Assembly (NCBI RefSeq): GCF_033366695.1
Contig: NZ_JAOBTQ010000001.1
Span: 7,936,001-8,000,000 of the forward strand
Direction of reading: 5' to 3'
Length of the DNA: 64,000 bases
Source: Streptomyces sp. SCL15-4
GTDB taxonomy: Bacteria; Actinomycetota; Actinomycetes; Streptomycetales; Streptomycetaceae
The notes under the pieces were generated by a model. The model saw only the letters and a program-made list of their open reading frames with translations. It searched no databases and was not told where the DNA came from. The translations under genes were made by a program, and so were the position numbers. Below, piece by piece: positions 1 to 8,003 of the stretch (positions are counted from its first letter, which is position 1; each line of letters opens with the position of its first letter).

Positions 1-468
1 GCCGTGCAGACCGAGTACTCGCTGGTCAGCCGCGACCCCGAGCGGGAACTGCTGACCGTGCTGCGCTCGTTGGGCATCGGGTTCATCGCCTACGCGCCGC
101 TCGGCAGGGGGTTGCTGACCGGACGCTTCGGCTCCGTCGACGCCCTCGGCGAGGACGACTTCCGCCGCGGGCTGCCCCGGTTCCAGCCAGGCAACCTGTC
201 GCACAACGCCCGCCTGGTGCGACGCGTGGAGGAACTGGCGCGCGGCCGCAACGTGAGCGTCACCCAGCTCGCACTGGCGTGGGTGCTCGCCCGGGGCGAC
301 GACATCGTGCCCATCCCCGGCACCAAGAACCGCGCCCGGCTGGAGGAGAACGTCGCCGCCGCCGCGCTGAAACTGACCGAGGACGAACTCGCGCTGCTCG
401 ACCGGATCGCTCCGCCCGGCAGCGCGGCCGGCGACCGCTACCCGGACATGTCCGGCGTGGACGTCTAG
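1..468 (+). CDS. Aldo/keto reductase, C-terminal part (cut by window edge)
   Basis: The reading frame is open from base 1 and stops at 466-468, so the N-terminal half, including the usual Asp-Tyr-Lys-His site, lies outside the window. The remaining ~155 residues match the C-terminal part of AKR barrels: QTEYSLVSR, then IAYAPLGRGLLTG, then the NADPH-binding end VPIPGTKNRARLEENVAA. Such enzymes reduce sugar or ketone carbonyls with NADPH in the cytosol. The stop lies 16 bases before the GH13 gene, so it is probably the first visible member of the sugar operon that follows. The family is clear; the substrate is unknown. Confidence 0.9.
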   Translation, partial: AVQTEYSLVSRDPERELLTVLRSLGIGFIAYAPLGRGLLTGRFGSVDALGEDDFRRGLPRFQPGNLSHNARLVRRVEELARGRNVSVTQLALAWVLARGDDIVPIPGTKNRARLEENVAAAALKLTEDELALLDRIAPPGSAAGDRYPDMSGVDV

Positions 469-484
469 GGCCCGGGAGGCGGAG

Positions 485-2077
485 ATGACACACGACGAGT
501 GGTGGCGCGACGCGGTCCTCTACCAGATCTACCCCCGCAGCTTCGCCGACTCCGACGGCGACGGCATCGGCGACCTGCCCGGCATCGTCAAACACCTCGA
601 CCACCTCAACGACGGCACACCCGGCTCGCTGGGCGTCGACGCCGTCTGGCTGTCCCCCTTCTACCCCTCGCCCCAGGCGGACTTCGGCTACGACATCAGC
701 GACCACCAGGCCGTCGACCCGGTCTTCGGCACACTGGCCGACTTCGACGAACTGGTCGAGCAGGCACACGCCCGGGGCATCCGCGTGATCGTCGACCTGG
801 TGATGAACCACACCGCCGTCACCCACCCCTGGTTCACCGAGTCCCGCTCCGACCGCGCCAGCGCCAAGCGGGACTGGTACATCTGGGCCGACCCCGCACC
901 GGACGGCGGACCGCCCAACAACTGGCTCAGCGCCTTCGAGCGGTGCGGCCCGGCCTGGACCCTGGACCAGGCCACCGGCCAGTACTACCTGCACAGCTTC
1001 ACCCCGGGCCAGCCCGACCTGAACTGGCGCAACCCCCGCGTGCGGGACGCGATGCGCGCGGTGTGGCGCTTCTGGCTGGACCGCGGCGTCGACGGCTTCC
1101 GCATCGACGTGGCACACCGGCTGATGAAGGACCCCGAGCTGCGCGACAACCCGCCCGAGGTCGCGCACGCCCGCCGGCACGTCTCCCACCCCTCGGTGCG
1201 CCAGCGCAACCTGGACCTGCCCGAGGTCCACGACATCCTGCGCGACCTGCGCCGCACCCTCGGCGAGTACGGCGACCGGTTCGCGCTCGGCGAGGTGCCG
1301 ATCAGCGACGACGCGCGGCTGGTGGAGTACTTCGGCGGGGACGGCATGCAGACCGCGTTCCACATGGCGTACTGGGAACAGCCGTGGCATGGCGAGGCGT
1401 TCCGCCGTACGGTCGACGGGCTCGCCGGCCGCATGCGGCCCGACGCGCTGCCGACCTACGCCCTGGCCACCCACGACATCTCCCGCACCGTGACCCGCTA
1501 CGGCAGCCCGGAGCGGGCCCGGGTCGCGGCGATGATGACGCTCACGCTGCGCGGAGTGCCCTGCGTCTACTACGGCGAGGAGATCGGGATGCGCGACGCC
1601 CCGCCCCCGGCCGGCCGCGAACTGGACGTCGACGGCCGCGACGGCACCCGGGTGCCGATGCACTGGGACGCCGACGGCACCGGCTTCACCACCGGCGAGC
1701 CCTGGCTGCCGCCCGGCCCCGACCTCGCGGAGGTGAACGTGGCCCGGCAGGCGCGCTCACCGGAGTCGCTGCTGCACCTGTACCGGCGGCTGGTGTGGTA
1801 CCGGCGCGGCTCCCAGGCCCTGCGGCGCGGCACGTACCGGTCGCTGGACGCGCCCGGGGACGCGTTCGTCTACCTGCGCTCCGCGCCCGGCGAACGCCTG
1901 CTGGTCGCACTGAACTTCACCGACCGGCCCCTCGCGGTGGCGCCCGGCGGACTGCCGCCGTCGGGCCGGGTCGAACTGTCCACCCGGCCCGACCGGGAGA
2001 CCGGGCGGCAGGCGTCCCTGCGCCCGCTGACGCTCGCCCCGGACGAAGGCGTGATCGTACGGCTGGGGGACTCATGA
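485..2077 (+). CDS. GH13 alpha-glucosidase (oligo-1,6-glucosidase/trehalose-synthase-like)
   Basis: A 530-residue (beta/alpha)8 glycoside hydrolase without a signal peptide, so likely cytosolic. The opening WWRDAVLYQIYPRSFADS is diagnostic of oligo-1,6-glucosidase and maltose-acting GH13 enzymes. Catalytic residues are visible: nucleophile D208 in GFRIDVAH, acid/base E270 in ALGEV and D331 in ATHDISR. VDLVMNH is the first conserved region. It should hydrolyse or transfer alpha-glucosyl units of small sugars. ATG follows the purines GGCGGAG. The stop overlaps the next start (ATGA), indicating translational coupling with the oxidase. Its place among sugar-modifying enzymes suggests it releases or activates a glucosylated intermediate; this role is inferred. 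Confidence 0.93.
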   Translation: MTHDEWWRDAVLYQIYPRSFADSDGDGIGDLPGIVKHLDHLNDGTPGSLGVDAVWLSPFYPSPQADFGYDISDHQAVDPVFGTLADFDELVEQAHARGIRVIVDLVMNHTAVTHPWFTESRSDRASAKRDWYIWADPAPDGGPPNNWLSAFERCGPAWTLDQATGQYYLHSFTPGQPDLNWRNPRVRDAMRAVWRFWLDRGVDGFRIDVAHRLMKDPELRDNPPEVAHARRHVSHPSVRQRNLDLPEVHDILRDLRRTLGEYGDRFALGEVPISDDARLVEYFGGDGMQTAFHMAYWEQPWHGEAFRRTVDGLAGRMRPDALPTYALATHDISRTVTRYGSPERARVAAMMTLTLRGVPCVYYGEEIGMRDAPPPAGRELDVDGRDGTRVPMHWDADGTGFTTGEPWLPPGPDLAEVNVARQARSPESLLHLYRRLVWYRRGSQALRRGTYRSLDAPGDAFVYLRSAPGERLLVALNFTDRPLAVAPGGLPPSGRVELSTRPDRETGRQASLRPLTLAPDEGVIVRLGDS

Positions 2078-3354
2078 CGCTCTCCCACGGAGTGTCCCGG
2101 CGCACCAACTGGGCCGGTAACGTCACGTTCGGAGCGGGCACCGTGCACACCCCGTCCACGCTGGACGAGCTGCGCTCCCTGGTGGCCCGCAGCCGCCGGA
2201 TCCGGGCCCTCGGCACCGCGCACTCGTTCAACGACCTGGCGGACTCCCCGGGCGATCTGGTCACCCTGGACGCCCTGCCCCAGACCGTGGAGATCGACCC
2301 GGACACCGCCACGGCCAGGGTCCCGGCCGGTGTGCGCTACGCCGAACTGACCCGCCACCTGCACAGCGGCGGATTCGCCCTGCGCAACCTCGGATCGCTG
2401 CCGCACATCTCCGTCGTCGGCGCCTGCGCCACCGGCACCCACGGCTCGGGCGTGGCCAACGGATGCCTGTCGACCGAGGTCTCCGGCATGGAACTGGTCA
2501 CCGCCGACGGAGACCTGGTGACGCTGCGCCGCGGCGCGGACGACCACTTCGACGGGGCCGTGGTCCACCTCGGCGCCCTGGGCGTCGTCACCGCCGTGAC
2601 CCTGGACCTCGTACCGGCGTACGACATGCTCCAGCACGTCTACGAAGACCTCGAACTGGACGCACTGGACGACCACTTCGAGGAACTGGTCGCCTGCGCC
2701 TACAGCGTGTGCCTGTTCACCGACTGGCGCGGACCCCGGCTGACCCAGGTCTGGATCAACCGGCGCGCCACCGACCCCGAACCGGCCGTCCCGGCCGCCC
2801 CCTGGTTCACCGCGCGGCCGGCCGACGGCCCCCGGCACCCGGTGTCCGGCCTGTCCCCGGACTGCTGCACCGAACAGCTCGGGCTGGCCGGAAGCTGGCA
2901 CGAGCGGCTGCCGCACTTCCGGCCCGACCAGACTCCCAGCGTCGGCGAGGAACTCCAGTCCGAGTACATGGTGGACCGCGCTGACGCGGTCGCCGCGCTG
3001 CGCGCCCTGGACGAGGTGCGCGAGCAGATCAGCCCCGAGCTGCTGATCTGCGAGGTGCGCACCATCGCCGGCGACGGGCTGTGGATGAGCCCGTGCCACG
3101 GACGCGACAGCGTGAGCATCCACTTCACCTGGACCGCCCGCACCCGGCCCGTACTTCAGGCGGTGTCCGTCGTCGAACGGCAGCTGGCCCCCTACGCCGC
3201 CCGCCCGCACTGGGCCAAGATCTTCACCACGCCACCGCCGGCCGTGCGGTCCCTCTACCCGCGGCTGCCCGACTTCCGCGCCCTGACCCGCCACTACGAC
3301 CCGTCGGGGAAGTTCCGCAACGCCTTCCTGGAGCGCGTCCTGGACGGCTCCTGA
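2074..3354 (+). CDS. aldO: Alditol oxidase (VAO-type flavoprotein)
   Basis: A 426-residue FAD-linked oxidase of the xylitol/alditol oxidase group (AldO of S. coelicolor is about 418 aa). It oxidises the terminal hydroxyl of polyols such as xylitol or sorbitol with O2, giving an aldose and H2O2. The N-terminal PP-loop RALGTAHSFNDLADSPGD carries the His expected to hold FAD covalently. GACATGTHGSG is the second flavin-binding region, and HWAKIF near the C-terminus is typical of the family. The ATG at 2074 overlaps the GH13 stop by 4 bases and gives the expected family length; longer upstream extensions in this frame lie inside GH13. Family assignment is firm; the exact polyol is not known. Confidence 0.9.
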   Translation: MTLSHGVSRRTNWAGNVTFGAGTVHTPSTLDELRSLVARSRRIRALGTAHSFNDLADSPGDLVTLDALPQTVEIDPDTATARVPAGVRYAELTRHLHSGGFALRNLGSLPHISVVGACATGTHGSGVANGCLSTEVSGMELVTADGDLVTLRRGADDHFDGAVVHLGALGVVTAVTLDLVPAYDMLQHVYEDLELDALDDHFEELVACAYSVCLFTDWRGPRLTQVWINRRATDPEPAVPAAPWFTARPADGPRHPVSGLSPDCCTEQLGLAGSWHERLPHFRPDQTPSVGEELQSEYMVDRADAVAALRALDEVREQISPELLICEVRTIAGDGLWMSPCHGRDSVSIHFTWTARTRPVLQAVSVVERQLAPYAARPHWAKIFTTPPPAVRSLYPRLPDFRALTRHYDPSGKFRNAFLERVLDGS

Positions 3355-3415
3355 CGGCGATCCGTCCCTGCTCACCCCCCACCCGCACCCCGCGGCCCAC
3401 ACCACCGGAGAATCG

Positions 3416-5434
3416 ATGTCCGCCACAGATCACGACGTCTTTCGCGACCCGGCCCGTTACGACCGCCAGGACCCGCGGCGCACCGCGGCCCAGATCGCGC
3501 GGCGGGCCGGGGACGACCTGCCGCGCCTGGTGGGCCACCTGCTGGCCCGGGGCCGCCAGGCCGCCGCCGACGAGCTGTCCGGGGCCCTGGGCACGGGACC
3601 CGCGCACACCGAGGAACTGTTACAGGCCCTCACCCACGCGTGTCCCCCGCTCACCGGCGCCGAGGCCGTGGCCGTGGTGCTGGCCGCCGCCGGCACCCGG
3701 ACCGTGTTCGGCTATCCCGGCACCAGCGAACTCGCCGTGTGCGACGCGATCGACCGCACGACGGGAATCGAGATGGTCAACGGGCGCGGCGACAAGGAGT
3801 CGGCGTTCATGGCCGCCGGCGCCGGCATGCTCCGTCCCGGACTGGCCGCCGCCGTCCTGCACGGCGCCCGCGGCCTGACCAACGCCGCCGGAGCCGTCGC
3901 CGACGCCCGCCGCAACGAACTGGGCACCGTCTACGTGGTGGGCCTGCCCAGCACCGGCTCCGCGGCCTTCCTGCCGCCGCACGGAGAGGACAACCTGCTG
4001 CCCGCCGTCGGCGAGTTCACCGACTGGTGGTGGCAGGCCCCGGCCGTGCCGGAGGAGCCCGCCGCCGCCCGGGCCGCCGCGACCGCCTTCGTGGCGCGGC
4101 TGCGCGAGGCCTGCCGCAGGGTGCAGCAGCCGCCGCACCGGCCCGTACTGTTCGGCATTCCCCAGGACGTCGCCGAGCAGCGCTGGATACCGGTATCGGC
4201 ACTGGCCGACCCGCCCACCGCGCCCGCCCGTGCCCTGCCCGACCCCGACCAGGTCAAGGCCGCGGTCGGCGCCCTGGCCGCGGCGGACCGGCCGGTGATC
4301 CTCGTCGACGACTACGCCCTGCGCTTCGAGGGCGTCCGCGCGGGCCTGGACCAGGTCGGGCGCGCGCTCGGGGCGCCGGTGCTCCAGGTCCGCTACCGGC
4401 GCGGCCCGATGCTCTTCGAGCGGCTGCGCACCGAGGAGGTGTCCGGCTTCGCGGGCTGGCTCAACCCCTACAGCGACGCCCACAACGAACTGCTGGAGCG
4501 CTGCGACCTGCTGGTGACGGTCGAGGACCGCAACATCTACCCCCGCGTCGTCGGACCGCTGCCCGACTGCCCCAAGATCGCCCTGAACACCGACCCCGCC
4601 AAGGTCCTGAAGAACGGCTACCTCAGCCCCGGCGACCTCCTGGTACGGGCCGAGCCGGGCGCCACCCTGCTGCGGATGGCCGAGCTGCTGGAGCGGGGCG
4701 GGGTGCGGCGCGCTCCCTGGTACGGCCCCGAGGTCGCCGAGACCGCCCGGTTCACCCCGGAGCCGGCCGCGGACCACGTCGAACGCGCCCGGCAGGACAT
4801 CACCGCGGCGATCGCCGGCCTGCTGACCGGCTGGCGCAAGCCGGTCCTCGTGGACGACAGCCAGATGTTCGGCGGGCTGCTGTCCGAGGGGTACGACCGC
4901 TTCCCGCGGGGCCTGCGCGTCTTCGGCGGCCACGGCGGCTTCGTCGGCGGCGGCATCCCGCTGGCGACGGGCCTGGCCGTGGCCGATCCGACGGCCGACG
5001 TGCTGTGCACGCTGGGGGACCAGGCGTTCACCAACTCCTTCCAGGGCCTGGTCGCGGCCGTCCAGCAGCGGGCCCGGATCACCTACCTGGTGTGCAACAA
5101 CGGCCGGTCCGTGTCACTGACCAAGCAGGCCGCCGCGTCCGGACCGGACTGGTTCGGCTCGGGCCGCAGGCCGTTCCTGCACAACGTGGACGACTTCGAC
5201 TACTGTCGTCTCGCCCGGTCCCTGGGCCTGACCGCCACGGCGGTGGAGGTGCCGGTCGGGGGCCCGCAGCCCGCGGTGTCCGCGGCGGTCGCCCGGCTGT
5301 CGGAGGAACTGGAGCGGGTCGCCGCGGCCGACGGCCCGTCCCTGCTGGAGCTGCGGCTGCCGTCGGAGCCCGCCGCGTGGCGGGGCATCTGGGTGACCCA
5401 GGGATTCGAGACGCAGAGGAAGGTGACCGTATGA
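3416..5434 (+). CDS. ThDP-dependent enzyme with unusual N-terminal extension
   Basis: A 672-residue thiamine diphosphate enzyme of the acetolactate-synthase/decarboxylase fold. The first ~75 residues (Ala/Arg-rich helical) are not part of the usual fold. The Pyr domain begins near LTGAEAVAVVLAAAG, with FGYPGTSE and GRGDKESAF, where the Glu would be the catalytic ThDP-activating residue. The C-terminal PP domain has GDQAFTNSFQ and CNN, a variant of GDG-X26-NN with Gln in place of the last Gly. It would decarboxylate a 2-oxo acid or join or cleave a ketose. ATG has GGAG 7 bases upstream. It sits 61 bases after the oxidase and overlaps the next gene by 4 bases. The substrate is unknown. Confidence 0.85.
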   Translation: MSATDHDVFRDPARYDRQDPRRTAAQIARRAGDDLPRLVGHLLARGRQAAADELSGALGTGPAHTEELLQALTHACPPLTGAEAVAVVLAAAGTRTVFGYPGTSELAVCDAIDRTTGIEMVNGRGDKESAFMAAGAGMLRPGLAAAVLHGARGLTNAAGAVADARRNELGTVYVVGLPSTGSAAFLPPHGEDNLLPAVGEFTDWWWQAPAVPEEPAAARAAATAFVARLREACRRVQQPPHRPVLFGIPQDVAEQRWIPVSALADPPTAPARALPDPDQVKAAVGALAAADRPVILVDDYALRFEGVRAGLDQVGRALGAPVLQVRYRRGPMLFERLRTEEVSGFAGWLNPYSDAHNELLERCDLLVTVEDRNIYPRVVGPLPDCPKIALNTDPAKVLKNGYLSPGDLLVRAEPGATLLRMAELLERGGVRRAPWYGPEVAETARFTPEPAADHVERARQDITAAIAGLLTGWRKPVLVDDSQMFGGLLSEGYDRFPRGLRVFGGHGGFVGGGIPLATGLAVADPTADVLCTLGDQAFTNSFQGLVAAVQQRARITYLVCNNGRSVSLTKQAAASGPDWFGSGRRPFLHNVDDFDYCRLARSLGLTATAVEVPVGGPQPAVSAAVARLSEELERVAAADGPSLLELRLPSEPAAWRGIWVTQGFETQRKVTV

Positions 5435-6075
5435 GGGTCCTGCTGGTCGACAGCGCGGACGTCACGGACGTCGCCCGCGCGCTGGAACTCGGCCTCGTCC
5501 AAGGCGCGACGACCAACCCGAAACTGATGCGGGCCGTCACCGACAAACCCCTGGAACAGCTCACGGCCCTGCTCGGACTGGGGCTCACGGAGGCCTACTA
5601 CCAGCCCACCGGCGCCTACGGACCGGATCTGGAGGCGGAGGCCGTACAGGCCCACGACATCGCGCCGGACCGTGTGGTGATCAAGGCGATGGCGACTCCG
5701 GAGGGAACCACCCTGGCCGCGGCCCTGGTACGGCGCGGCATTCCCGTCGCCCTCACCGCCGCACAGTCGGCCGCCGTCATGGTCACGGCCCTCGCGCTGG
5801 ACTGCCGCGCGGTGATCCCCTACCACGACCGGGGACTGCGGGACCCGGAGGTCTCCGACTCCCTGGTCGCCGACCTGGTGGCGGTCCGCGCGCGCCGACC
5901 GGGCCCGGCGGTGGTCGCGGCCTCCGTCAAGAGCCCGCAGCAGGCGGTGGAGGTACTGCGGCAGGGCGCGGACGCGGTCACCGCGCCCCTGCCGGTGCTG
6001 CTCGCCCTCACCGGCCACCCTTCCTCCCTCGCCGCCGAGGCGGAGTTCCGCGCCCAGTACGGCAGCGCCTCGTGA
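5431..6075 (+). CDS. Transaldolase / fructose-6-phosphate-aldolase-like protein
   Basis: A 214-residue small transaldolase of the FSA type. VDSADVTDVARALE and GATTNPKLM are the N-terminal family motifs. VVIKAMATPEG contains the Lys expected to form the Schiff base. VALTAAQSAAVMVTALALDC and VIPYHDR correspond to later barrel strands, although the family's usual VFS.AQA and ISPYVGR blocks are altered. This divergence suggests a specialised rather than housekeeping role. It would make or break a C-C bond between a dihydroxyacetone-type donor and an aldehyde. RBS GAGGAAGG lies before ATG. It overlaps both neighbours by 4 bases, so it is co-translated with the ThDP enzyme and the phosphatase. Confidence 0.85.
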   Translation: MRVLLVDSADVTDVARALELGLVQGATTNPKLMRAVTDKPLEQLTALLGLGLTEAYYQPTGAYGPDLEAEAVQAHDIAPDRVVIKAMATPEGTTLAAALVRRGIPVALTAAQSAAVMVTALALDCRAVIPYHDRGLRDPEVSDSLVADLVAVRARRPGPAVVAASVKSPQQAVEVLRQGADAVTAPLPVLLALTGHPSSLAAEAEFRAQYGSAS

Positions 6076-6773
6076 GCGCGCCGGAGCGCACCCGGGCGCG
6101 CCGCACCAGGCTCCTGTCACCGGCGGCGCTGGCCCGCGACTACGCGGCGGTGCTGCTGGACCTCGACGGCACGCTCGTCGACTCCGGGGAGTCCATCGAG
6201 CGGGCGTGGCGGTCCTGGTGCCTGGCCTACGACGTCGACCCCGCGGAACTCGACGGGCTGCTGCACGGACGTACGGCCACCGACCTGATCGGACTGGTAC
6301 GGCCCACGTGGTCGCCGGAGGAGATCGGGGAGTCGGCCCGTCACCAACTGCACGTCCAGGAGACCGACCCCCGGCCCGGCACGGCGATCCCCGGCGCGGC
6401 GGAACTGCTCGCGGCGCTGCAGGGCGCGGGCCCGTGGGCGGTGGTGACCGCCTGCACCCCGCTGCTCGCCCGCCACCGCCTGACCAGTTCGGGCCTGCCC
6501 CTGCCACCGTCACTGGTGTCCGCGCACGACACCACCCGCGGCAAGCCCGACCCGGAACCGTACCTGGTGGCGGCCGAACGGCTCGGCGTCGACCCGGCCG
6601 ACTGCCTGGTGGTGGAGGACGCACCGGCGGGCGTCCGGTCCGCCCGCGCCGCGGGCTGCACGGTGGCCGCGGTCACCACCACCCACCCGGCCCATGACCT
6701 GCGCGAGGCCGACACCGTGATCGACGACCTGAGACACCTGGTCCTCACCGCATCGGCACCGGCCGGCACCTGA
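6072..6773 (+). CDS. HAD-family sugar phosphatase
   Basis: A 233-residue HAD hydrolase of the phosphoglycolate-phosphatase/beta-phosphoglucomutase subfamily. Motif I is LLDLDGTLVDS, with both Asp residues. Motif II is around VVTACTP. Motif III/IV is RGKPDPEPYLVAA followed by CLVVEDAPAGVRSA. A helical cap lies between motif I and II. It removes phosphate from a small sugar phosphate or isomerises it; the operon context with a transaldolase-like enzyme favours dephosphorylation of a pathway product. The GTG start overlaps the previous stop (GTGA). It is the last gene of the operon; a GC-rich imperfect hairpin around 6783-6826 may end transcription. Confidence 0.88.
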   Translation: MSAPERTRARRTRLLSPAALARDYAAVLLDLDGTLVDSGESIERAWRSWCLAYDVDPAELDGLLHGRTATDLIGLVRPTWSPEEIGESARHQLHVQETDPRPGTAIPGAAELLAALQGAGPWAVVTACTPLLARHRLTSSGLPLPPSLVSAHDTTRGKPDPEPYLVAAERLGVDPADCLVVEDAPAGVRSARAAGCTVAAVTTTHPAHDLREADTVIDDLRHLVLTASAPAGT

Positions 6774-6868
6774 CCCCCGAGCCGGCCGGGCCGCCCCGCC
6801 GTCAGGCGGGCCCGGCCCGTGCCGGCCATGGCGCCGGGCCTCTCCTCCCGCGTTCGACGGCACGGCCG

Positions 6869-7666
6869 TCAAGTCGGTCGGTGGAGCCGTCGTCCGCCGG
6901 CGCGGGCCACGAGCAGTGGCTGGAAGAAACCTGTCTCCTGAGGCATCCGCCAGCCGATGCCGACGAAGCCGGCCTCGGCCGCGAGGCCGGTGAGCCGGTT
7001 GTGGCCGAGTGCCCAGTAGGTGGTCCGGCGGGTTCGCACGCGCCATTCTCCGGCCGCCGGGAGAAGCTGGAAGTGCTCCAGGTCGTAGTGTTCGCCGTCG
7101 TCGTGCCAGTGCCAGAGCTGGAAGGTGACGGCCCGTCGTCCAAGGCCGGCGCCGTCGGCGGTCCGGTGGACCCGGGGAGGCGTCGAGGTGGGGCGGTCGC
7201 GCAGCAGGTCGTCGTAGGGGCGCGTGCTGACCAGCAGGAGGCCGGCGGGACGCAACACGCGGCGCATCTCGGCCAGAGCGGCCCGCACGTCCCGCTCCGT
7301 CAGCAGATGGGGCAGCGAGTTGTCGGCGCAGACGACGGCGTCGAACCGGCCGTCGGGAAACGGCAGCCGCCGCATGTCGGCGGCTGCCGTGCGCAGGCAC
7401 AGGTGGTGACGGCCGGCCTCACGGGCGGCGCGGGCGGCGGCGCGCGGGCTGAGGTCGGTTCCGGTGACGTGATGCCCGTGCAGCGCCAGACCGATGGCCT
7501 GCGTGCCGATGCCACAGGAGCAGTCGAGCACCGTCGCCCGCTCCCGGCCGACGAGGGCGTCCAGAGCGTCCCCCTGCCGACGGACGCTCGCGTCCCAGTC
7601 CGCGTAGATCAGGTGGTAATCGTCGGCCAGTTCGTCGTAGAAGCGCGTCACCGACATCCCGGTCAT
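6869..7666 (-). CDS. Class I SAM-dependent methyltransferase
   Basis: A 265-residue Rossmann-fold methyltransferase. SAM motif I is VLDCSCGIGTQAIGLA, motif II TGTDLSP, motif III LRTAAADMRRLPF with DAVVCADNSLPHL, and RVLRPAGLLLVSTRPYDD follows. The N-terminal FYDELADDYHLIYADWDAS recalls glycine/sarcosine N-methyltransferase-like proteins. The substrate cannot be read from sequence. It is convergent with the sugar operon and divergent from the amidohydrolase gene. A second in-frame ATG (MSVTRFYDE) lies three codons inside and could be the true start. Confidence 0.85.
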   Translation of the reverse strand: MTGMSVTRFYDELADDYHLIYADWDASVRRQGDALDALVGRERATVLDCSCGIGTQAIGLALHGHHVTGTDLSPRAAARAAREAGRHHLCLRTAAADMRRLPFPDGRFDAVVCADNSLPHLLTERDVRAALAEMRRVLRPAGLLLVSTRPYDDLLRDRPTSTPPRVHRTADGAGLGRRAVTFQLWHWHDDGEHYDLEHFQLLPAAGEWRVRTRRTTYWALGHNRLTGLAAEAGFVGIGWRMPQETGFFQPLLVARAGGRRLHRPT

Positions 7667-8003
7667 GGCCCGAGGCTACCGCGCCTTGTGCTCCGGCGGC
7701 GGTGGGCCGGAGCCGGCCCGTACCGGGTGCGCGAAGGCGGTGCACTGTCGGAACGTATCCGGTGCGCTGCCGGGACACCGAGGCGGTTTCCCGCGAAATA
7801 GCCTGGCGGCGCAGCAGCCGGGAGCCGCCGGGCAGGGGTCCGGAGATCGCTCGGAGAACGCGCCGGGAACGCGGACCGTTCAATTCGGGCTCGGCGACCG
7901 CGCACCAACGTACGGGGACTTTCCGTGCGTTGCCACCGACCCGGACCGGACGTCGATGGCCGCTGCCGTCGACTCCGTTCATCCCGCAGGAGGTTGTCCC
8001 AAG
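7667..8003. other. Divergent intergenic region
   Basis: About 337 bases between the divergent methyltransferase and amidohydrolase genes. It must carry promoters for both. I saw no clear hairpin, operator palindrome or short gene apart from the AGGAGG ribosome binding site at 7988-7993 that serves the amidohydrolase. Confidence 0.5.

Noticed and set aside
1870..3426. A 518-codon antisense frame across the alditol oxidase
   Set aside because: Low-complexity composition and complete overlap with a well-supported flavoprotein gene.
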